DNA from: Sphaerisporangium sp. TRM90804 | Lineage (GTDB): Bacteria; Actinomycetota; Actinomycetes; Streptosporangiales; Streptosporangiaceae | Assembly (NCBI RefSeq): GCF_029846175.1 | Contig: NZ_JARWAC010000011.1 | Coordinates: forward strand, 310,001-374,000 | Length of the DNA: 64,000 bases | Reading direction: 5' to 3' | In this document: one piece after another, positions 59,194 through 64,000 of the stretch | Numbering within the stretch: position 1 is the first letter of the stretch | Layout of the letters: each line of letters opens with the position of its first letter | Notes under the pieces: model-generated | The model's database searches: none | Told to the model about the DNA's origin: nothing | What the model saw: the letters and a program-made list of their open reading frames with translations, nothing else | Made by a program: the position numbers and the translations under genes

Positions 59194-59957
59194 TGGGGGC
59201 GGGGGGCCACCACCAGCTCTACCGGCCGGGCGGCACGGTCGTCCACCGGCTGGCGCCGCAGTGCAAGCTGCCGGCCGTGGCCGCCTTCGCGGTGGTGGTG
59301 GTGGCGACCCCGCGCGAGGCCTTCTGGGCGTTCGGGGTGTACGCGCTGCTGCTGGCCGCGGTGGCCGCCGTCGCCCGGGTGCCGGCCGGGTTCCTGCTGC
59401 GGCGCATGGTGATCGAGCTGCCGTTCGTGCTGTTCGCCTTCCTGCTGCCGGTCATCGGGCTGGGGGAGCGCGTCGACGTGCTCGGCCTCTCGCTCAGCGC
59501 CGAGGGCCTGTGGGCGGCGTGGAACATCCTGGCCAAGGCGACCCTGGGGGTGGTGGCGAGCATCCTGCTGGCCGCCACCACCGAGCCGCGCATGATGCTG
59601 CTCGGCGCGCAGCGGCTGCGCCTGCCGCCGCTGCTGGTGCAGATCGCCATGTTCATGCTGCGCTACATGGACGTGATCCTCGACGAGATGCGCCGCATGC
59701 GCGTCGCCCGGGAGTCGCGGGGCTTCGTCGCCCGCGACGTGCGGCACCTGCCGGCCCTCGCCAAGTCGGCGGGCGCGATGTTCATCCGCTCGTACGAGAG
59801 GGGCGAGCGGGTCCATCTGGCGATGCTCAGCAGGGGCTACAGCGGCTCGATGCCCGTGATCGACGACCTGGCGGCGCCGCTGGGAAGCTGGGTCACGGCC
59901 GCGCTGCTGCCCACCGCCGCCCTGGCGACCGCCGTCCTGTCCTGGAGCCTCACATGA
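59193..59957 (+). CDS. cbiQ: ECF transporter transmembrane protein CbiQ
   Basis: The 254-aa protein starts at a GTG overlapping the CbiMN stop by one base (TAGTG). Four to five membrane segments are present. The coupling-helix motifs are RRMRVARESRGF and RGERVHLAMLSRGYSG, both with the Ala-Arg-Gly-type pattern that docks to the ATPase. Confidence 0.92.
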   Translation: MGAGGHHQLYRPGGTVVHRLAPQCKLPAVAAFAVVVVATPREAFWAFGVYALLLAAVAAVARVPAGFLLRRMVIELPFVLFAFLLPVIGLGERVDVLGLSLSAEGLWAAWNILAKATLGVVASILLAATTEPRMMLLGAQRLRLPPLLVQIAMFMLRYMDVILDEMRRMRVARESRGFVARDVRHLPALAKSAGAMFIRSYERGERVHLAMLSRGYSGSMPVIDDLAAPLGSWVTAALLPTAALATAVLSWSLT

Positions 59958-60700
59958 CCCCGACCCCGCCCTCCCTGCGCGTCAGCGAGCTGGCGTACGC
60001 GTACCCCGACGGCACGCAGGCGCTGTTCGGCGTGGACATCACGATCGGCGCCGGCGAGCGCGTCGCGCTGCTCGGCCCGAACGGGGCGGGCAAGACCACG
60101 CTCGTCATGCACCTGAACGGCATCCTGACCGCCGGGCACGGCACCGTGGAGGTGGCCGGGCTGCCGGTGCGCAAGGACACCATGAAGGAGATCCGCCGCC
60201 GGGTGGGCCTGGTGTTCCAGGATCCCGACGACCAGCTCTTCATGCCCACCGTGCGCGAGGACGTCGCCTTCGGGCCGGCCAACCTGGGCATGCGCGGGCC
60301 CGAGCTGGAGGAGCGGGTGACGGAGGCGTTGGAGCTGGTGGGCCTGCCGGGCATCGCCGACCGGCCGCCGCACCACCTGTCGTTCGGGCAGCGCCGCAGG
60401 GTCGCGGTGGCCACGGTGCTGGCGATGCGGCCGGAGATCCTCGTGCTCGACGAGCCGTCCTCCAACCTCGACCCCGCATCGCGGCGCGAGCTGGCGGAGG
60501 TCCTGCGGTCGCTGGACGTGACCGTGCTGATGGTGACGCACGACCTGCCCTACGCCATGGAGCTGTGCGAGCGCTCGCTGATCCTGTCCGACGGTGTGAT
60601 CGCGGCCGACGGCGCCACCCGCGAGATCCTGGCCGACCCCGAGCTGCTGGCCAAGCACCGCCTGGAGCTGCCGTTCGGCTTCGTCGCCGGTATGCGCTGA
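59954..60700 (+). CDS. cbiO: ECF transporter ATPase CbiO
   Basis: The 248-aa protein overlaps the CbiQ stop by four bases. Walker A is GPNGAGKTT (41-49), the Q-loop is VFQDPDDQLFMPTVREDVAF (typical of ECF ATPases), and Walker B is ILVLDEPSSNLDP with the H-loop VTHDLPYAME. The ABC signature reads LSFGQ instead of LSGGQ, a common variant in this subfamily. Confidence 0.94.
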   Translation: MTPTPPSLRVSELAYAYPDGTQALFGVDITIGAGERVALLGPNGAGKTTLVMHLNGILTAGHGTVEVAGLPVRKDTMKEIRRRVGLVFQDPDDQLFMPTVREDVAFGPANLGMRGPELEERVTEALELVGLPGIADRPPHHLSFGQRRRVAVATVLAMRPEILVLDEPSSNLDPASRRELAEVLRSLDVTVLMVTHDLPYAMELCERSLILSDGVIAADGATREILADPELLAKHRLELPFGFVAGMR

Positions 60701-60765
60701 TCTTGGGACGAGGAGGCATCGGTCACATGATTGCGAAGTAAAGTGGGGCCGCGAGGAGGTTGCGA

Positions 60766-61107
60766 ATGAAGCTGCGGCTCGCACGGCGGGCGTTCGGTGA
60801 TGCCGTCGTCGTGGCTGTCGAGGGCGAGCTCGACCTGTTCACCGCGCCGTTCCTGCGCGAGGAGGTCCGCGACGCCATCAAGAAGGACAGCAACCACCTC
60901 GTGCTCGACCTCGGCGAGCTCTCTTTCATGGACTCCAGCGGGCTGTCGGTGCTGATCGAGGCGTGGCGGCTGGCCACCGGCGAGGGCGGCGGCGTCACGC
61001 TCGCGGCCCCGCAGGCGCCGGTCGCGCGCATCCTGCGCACCACCGGCCTCGACCGGCGCATCAAGGTCTACCCGGACGTCGACGCCGCCGTGTCGGCCGG
61101 GATTTGA
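60766..61107 (+). CDS. STAS-domain anti-sigma factor antagonist
   Basis: The protein is 113 aa from the ATG at 60766, with GAGGAGG six bases upstream. It has VVVAVEGELDLFTAPFLREE, HLVLDLGELSFMDSSGLSVL (Ser57/58) and ARILRTTGLDRRIKVYPDVD, a complete SpoIIAA-like fold. It is the second such protein in the window and is unrelated in position to any kinase or sigma gene. Regulation by phosphorylation is expected from the family. Confidence 0.92.
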   Translation: MKLRLARRAFGDAVVVAVEGELDLFTAPFLREEVRDAIKKDSNHLVLDLGELSFMDSSGLSVLIEAWRLATGEGGGVTLAAPQAPVARILRTTGLDRRIKVYPDVDAAVSAGI

Positions 61108-61154
61108 GCCACCCCTAGTAGAACTTCATTCGGTTGCCCGTTAGGGTCCGGGAT

Positions 61155-61928
61155 ATGGACCTGAACGGAGCAGCAGCAATCATCTCTGGCGGTGCGAGCG
61201 GCCTCGGCGAGGCCACGGCCCGCGAGCTCGCCGGCACCGGCGCGACCGTCGTGATCGCCGACCTCAACACCGAGCGCGGCAAGGCCCTCGCGGACGAGCT
61301 CGGCGGCGTCTTCGTGCACACCGACGTCTCGGACGAGGCGTCGGTCCAGGCGGCCGTGGAGGCCGCCGTGGCGACCGGCAGGCCGCTGCGCGCGGTCGTC
61401 AACAGCGCCGGCATCGGCTGGGCGTCGCGGACGGTCGGGCGCGACGGCGCGCCGCACGACCTGGCCAGCTACCGCAAGGTGATCGACGTCAACCTGATCG
61501 GCACCTTCAACCTCATGCGCATCGGCGCCGCCGCCATGGCCAAGACCGAGCCCGCCGACGCCGACAACGCCCGCGGCGTCGTGATCAACACCGCCTCGGT
61601 GGCCGGCATCGAGGGCCAGACCGGCCAGGTGGCCTACTCGGCGTCCAAGGGCGGCATCATCGGCATGACCCTGCCGGCCGCGCGCGACCTCGCGGCGGTG
61701 GGCGTCCGGGTGCTGACCATCTGCCCGGGCATCATCGACACCCCGATCTACGGCTCGGGCCCCGAGGCGGACGCCTTCAAGGCCAAGCTGTCGGCGCCGG
61801 TGCCGTTCCCCAAGCGCATGGGGCGCGCGTCCGAGTTCGCCCACCTCGTGCGGGCGCTCATCGAGAACGACTACATGAACGGCGAGGTCGTCCGCTTCGA
61901 CGGCGGCATCCGGTTCCAGCCCAAGTGA
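61155..61928 (+). CDS. Short-chain dehydrogenase/reductase (3-hydroxyacyl-CoA dehydrogenase-like)
   Basis: The protein is 257 aa. TAGGGT seven bases before the ATG suggests a leaderless mRNA. The Rossmann motif is SGGASGLGEATARELAGTGA, followed by NSAG, the catalytic Ser148 and the pair Tyr161-x3-Lys165 (VAYSASKGG). ICPGIIDTPIYG and FPKRMGRASEFAHLVRALIE resemble type II 3-hydroxyacyl-CoA dehydrogenases (HSD10-like). The next gene is a crotonase, so the pair probably performs consecutive beta-oxidation steps. Confidence 0.9.
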   Translation: MDLNGAAAIISGGASGLGEATARELAGTGATVVIADLNTERGKALADELGGVFVHTDVSDEASVQAAVEAAVATGRPLRAVVNSAGIGWASRTVGRDGAPHDLASYRKVIDVNLIGTFNLMRIGAAAMAKTEPADADNARGVVINTASVAGIEGQTGQVAYSASKGGIIGMTLPAARDLAAVGVRVLTICPGIIDTPIYGSGPEADAFKAKLSAPVPFPKRMGRASEFAHLVRALIENDYMNGEVVRFDGGIRFQPK

Positions 61929-61949
61929 GCTCCCGCATCGGAGGTAAGG

Positions 61950-62714
61950 GTGTCTGACGAGGTTCTCGTCGAGGTGTCTGACGGCATCGCCGTCATCACG
62001 ATCAACCGGCCGCAGGTCAGGAACGCCGTCAACGGCGCCGTCGCGCGCGGCGTGGTCGCGGCCGTGGACGAGCTGGAGCAGCGCAAGGACGTCTCCGTGT
62101 ACGTCCTCACGGGCGCCGGCGGCACGTTCTCGGCCGGGATGGACCTCAAGGGGTTCCTGTCCGGCGACTTCCCCGTCGTGGAGGGGCGGGGCTTCGGCGG
62201 GATCGCCGAGTCGCCGCCGAAGAAGCCCGTCGTCGCGGCGGTCGAGGGGTACGCCCTCGCGGGCGGGTTCGAGATGGTGCTCTCCTGCGACGTCGTGGTG
62301 GCCTCGCAGGAGGCGAAGTTCGGGCTTCCCGAGCCCAAGCGCGGGCTGGTCGCGGGCGCCGGCGGCGTCATGCGGCTGCCCCGCCGCATCCCGTACCACG
62401 TCGCGATGGAGATGGCGCTGACCGGCGACCACTACTCCGCGGCGCGGCTGTACGAGCTGGGCCTGGTCAACCGGGTGACCCCGCCGGGCGAGGCGCTGAC
62501 GGCCGCCAGGGAGATCGCCGCCAGGATCGCGGCGAACGCGCCGCTGGCGCTGCTGGCGACCAAGCGGGTCATCGTGGAGTCGGCCGACTGGTCGCGCGAG
62601 GAGATGTTCGCGAAGCAGGCGAAGATCATCAATCCGGTGTTCGGGTCCAAGGACGCGATGGAGGGCGCCGCGGCGTTCGCCGAGAAGCGCGCGCCGAAGT
62701 GGGCGGGCGAGTGA
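61950..62714 (+). CDS. Enoyl-CoA hydratase/isomerase (crotonase family)
   Basis: The protein is 254 aa from the GTG at 61950, behind GGAGG. The crotonase fold shows INRPQVRNAVNGAVARGVVA and the first oxyanion loop SAGMDLKGFLSGD. The second oxyanion region is AVEGYALAGGFEMVLSCDVV, followed by FGLPEPKRGLVAGAGGVMRL with Glu at the usual catalytic position. It is 22 bp after the SDR gene and presumably co-transcribed. A hairpin with a GAGGGC/GCCCTC core follows at about 62737-62758. Confidence 0.92.
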   Translation: MSDEVLVEVSDGIAVITINRPQVRNAVNGAVARGVVAAVDELEQRKDVSVYVLTGAGGTFSAGMDLKGFLSGDFPVVEGRGFGGIAESPPKKPVVAAVEGYALAGGFEMVLSCDVVVASQEAKFGLPEPKRGLVAGAGGVMRLPRRIPYHVAMEMALTGDHYSAARLYELGLVNRVTPPGEALTAAREIAARIAANAPLALLATKRVIVESADWSREEMFAKQAKIINPVFGSKDAMEGAAAFAEKRAPKWAGE

Positions 62715-62909
62715 GCCGCCCGCGTCCAGCCGCCTGAGGGCGGGACTTCCCGGCCCTCGGCCAGGCCGTCGTGCGCGGAGGGCGCATGCCGTCTACCCTG
62801 CGGGGGACGGCGTGCGCTTTTCCGGCTACGTGAAATAGCGGGTTAAACATCCATCGCGTACGGTAAAAGGAACGGCATAGCACGTTCCAGGCATGACAAG
62901 AGGAGAGCG

Positions 62910-63551
62910 ATGGGCGGCTACGCGACCCCACTGGCGCCGGGGGGCCGATCGTCCGGCGATGCGGTCAAACGGCGCATGGTCGGCCTGGCGACGGGAGCGC
63001 TGGGGGCCGCGATCGTCGTCTCGCTCCTGGTGGCGGTCGAGTGGGCGGTGGAGATCGCCGACTACGTCCTGCCGCTGAACCTCGACATGTACGGAATCGT
63101 CTCCCACGACGTGGACGGACTGGCCGGCATCTTCGCGGCGCCGTTCCTGCACGCGGGCTTCTCCCACCTGATGGCGAACACCGTGCCGCTGGCGATCCTG
63201 GGGTTCCTGGCCGCGCTGCGGGGCCTGGGGCGCTTCTTCGTGGCCAGCGTGATCATCATTCTGGTCAGCGGGCTCGGCATCTGGTTCCTGAGCCCCCCGG
63301 GGGTCACGGTGGGCGCCAGCGGCCTGGTCTTCGGCTACTTCGGCTACGTCGTGACGCGCGGGCTGTTCGACCGGCACCTGCTCGACATCGTGCTCGGCAT
63401 CGGCGTGGCCGTCCTGTACTACTCGCTGATCTGGGGAGTGCTGCCGGGCCAGCCCGGCATCTCGTGGCAGGGCCACCTGTTCGGCCTCATCGGCGGCGTG
63501 CTGGCCGCCTGGATGCTGCGCCGCAGGCGGCGAACCCCAGCGATCGGTTGA
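62910..63551 (+). CDS. Rhomboid-family intramembrane serine protease
   Basis: The 213-aa protein has AGAGGAG upstream. Six membrane segments are present. The catalytic pair is Ser137 in VGASGLVFGYFG and His189 in SWQGHLFGLIGG. The HxxxN oxyanion motif is FSHLMANTVPL (His86, Asn90). All rhomboid active-site features are therefore present, so it is probably an active protease of unknown substrate. It is monocistronic, with an AT-rich stretch downstream. Confidence 0.9.
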   Translation: MGGYATPLAPGGRSSGDAVKRRMVGLATGALGAAIVVSLLVAVEWAVEIADYVLPLNLDMYGIVSHDVDGLAGIFAAPFLHAGFSHLMANTVPLAILGFLAALRGLGRFFVASVIIILVSGLGIWFLSPPGVTVGASGLVFGYFGYVVTRGLFDRHLLDIVLGIGVAVLYYSLIWGVLPGQPGISWQGHLFGLIGGVLAAWMLRRRRRTPAIG

Positions 63552-63668
63552 TATCTCTCACTCCACCAGATAAATCGCAGAGCGCTCTTTATGACAATTT
63601 GCATGTGATATCTAGGTGATAAGGATCTTTACTGGTCCTGACAGGCTTGCCTGGGGGAGAATGACGGC
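63552..63668 (+). promoter_or_regulatory. AT-rich promoter region of the BlaI/MecI-type gene
   Basis: Bases 63560-63640 are markedly AT-richer than the surroundings and contain TATGACA (63590-63596) and GTGATATCTAGGTGATAAGG, in which GTGATA recurs 12 bp apart. This is a plausible promoter and repressor-binding region for the gene at 63669; the exact elements are uncertain. Confidence 0.45.
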
Positions 63669-64000
63669 GTGAACAACCTGGGGTCCTTGGAGCGCGCCAT
63701 CATGGAGGTGCTCTGGGATTCCACGCGCCCCATGCTGGTACGTGAGCTGCAGGGCGCCCTCAACGCCGACGCCGACAAGCTGCTCGCCTACACCACCGTG
63801 CAGACCGTCGCCGAGCGCCTGGTCAAGAAGGGCCTGCTCAGCCGCACGCCCGAACGCAAGGCCTTCCGGTACGCCGCGAGCCACTCGCGCGACGAGCACG
63901 TGACCGCCGTGATGCTGGAGGCGCTCGCCGAGAGCCCCGACCGCGCGCCGGTGCTGTCGCGCTTCGCGCAGAGCGTCGACATCGACGACGCCCTGCGCCT
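63669..64000 (+). CDS. BlaI/MecI-family transcriptional repressor (3' truncated by window end)
   Basis: From the GTG at 63669 (GGGGGAGA nine bases upstream) the frame stays open to the window end, about 110 codons. It reads VNNLGSLERAIMEVLWDSTR, then PMLVRELQGALNADADKLLA, YTTVQTVAERLVKKGLLSRT and PERKAFRYAASHSRDEHVTA. This is the complete winged helix of the BlaI/MecI family plus the start of its dimerisation helix. Its usual partner, a BlaR1/M56 metallopeptidase, would lie just beyond the window. Confidence 0.9.
   Translation, partial: MNNLGSLERAIMEVLWDSTRPMLVRELQGALNADADKLLAYTTVQTVAERLVKKGLLSRTPERKAFRYAASHSRDEHVTAVMLEALAESPDRAPVLSRFAQSVDIDDALR

Overview
The window is 64 kb of very GC-rich DNA. 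Its gene density, GTG starts, leaderless-looking promoters, F420-type luciferase-like oxidoreductase, carbohydrate-binding module fusions, ECF sigma factors with fused C-terminal domains and stand-alone UTRA-type proteins all point to a filamentous actinomycete chromosome. A Streptosporangiaceae-like genome (for example a Nonomuraea relative) is my inference; no rRNA or complete tRNA gene is present to fix the taxonomy. I see no phage, transposase, integrase or CRISPR array.

Layout. 1-2.5 kb: 3' part of a secreted GH2 enzyme with a ricin-type lectin module, followed by a cluster of strong hairpins and a stand-alone UTRA gene. 3.7-7 kb: an aminoglycoside-phosphotransferase-like kinase, then an ECF41 sigma factor, a divergent carboxymuconolactone-decarboxylase-like gene and a small membrane protein. 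Three matching ECF41-type promoters lie in front of the sigma gene, the divergent gene and the membrane protein. 7-12.8 kb: a polytopic protein with an RsiV/DUF3298-like ectodomain whose 3' end overlaps a convergent membrane NACHT NTPase, and a HAD hydrolase beside a tRNA 3'-end remnant. 13-18 kb: a CBM2-lactonase fusion, a membrane pentapeptide-repeat protein, a DGPF/ECF42 pair and a decayed UTRA fragment. 18-22.5 kb: a secreted Ig-like protein, a RibD-like reductase, an HTH/Clp-N pair behind a double operator, and a serine hydrolase.

22.5-28.3 kb holds the least explained unit: three translationally coupled genes (1012, 486 and 422 aa) that I do not recognise as a named family. The third carries a D...ExK core typical of PD-(D/E)XK nucleases, and the second has a C-terminal hydrophobic glycine/alanine-rich stretch. 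28.3-32.2 kb: methyltransferase, an ABC-2 permease whose ATPase partner survives only as a remnant, and a NarL-type two-component pair whose junction carries an 81-bp tandem duplication.

32.4-41 kb: a small NTF2-like protein behind a 35-bp concentric dyad, a Cys-rich protein, a polar amino-acid uptake operon plus L-asparaginase (no ATPase subunit) opposite a ROK regulator, a DsbA/FrnE oxidoreductase with a 43-aa peptide gene opposite an HxlR regulator, and an F420-type oxidoreductase. 41-45 kb: a secreted metallophosphoesterase behind a PHO-box-like direct repeat, an MFS transporter and a membrane-anchored beta-propeller protein.

45.4-52.9 kb is a coherent galactan utilisation locus: secreted GH53 endo-galactanase, GH42 beta-galactosidase, a sugar ABC importer (binding protein and two permeases) and a LacI regulator. 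Matching 16-bp operators lie in the divergent promoter region. 53-64 kb: a HelD/HelR-like RNA-polymerase motor ATPase, two STAS proteins, a glycosyltransferase, a cobalt/nickel ECF transporter (CbiMN-Q-O) behind a Nur-like box, an SDR and a crotonase, a rhomboid protease and the start of a BlaI/MecI repressor.
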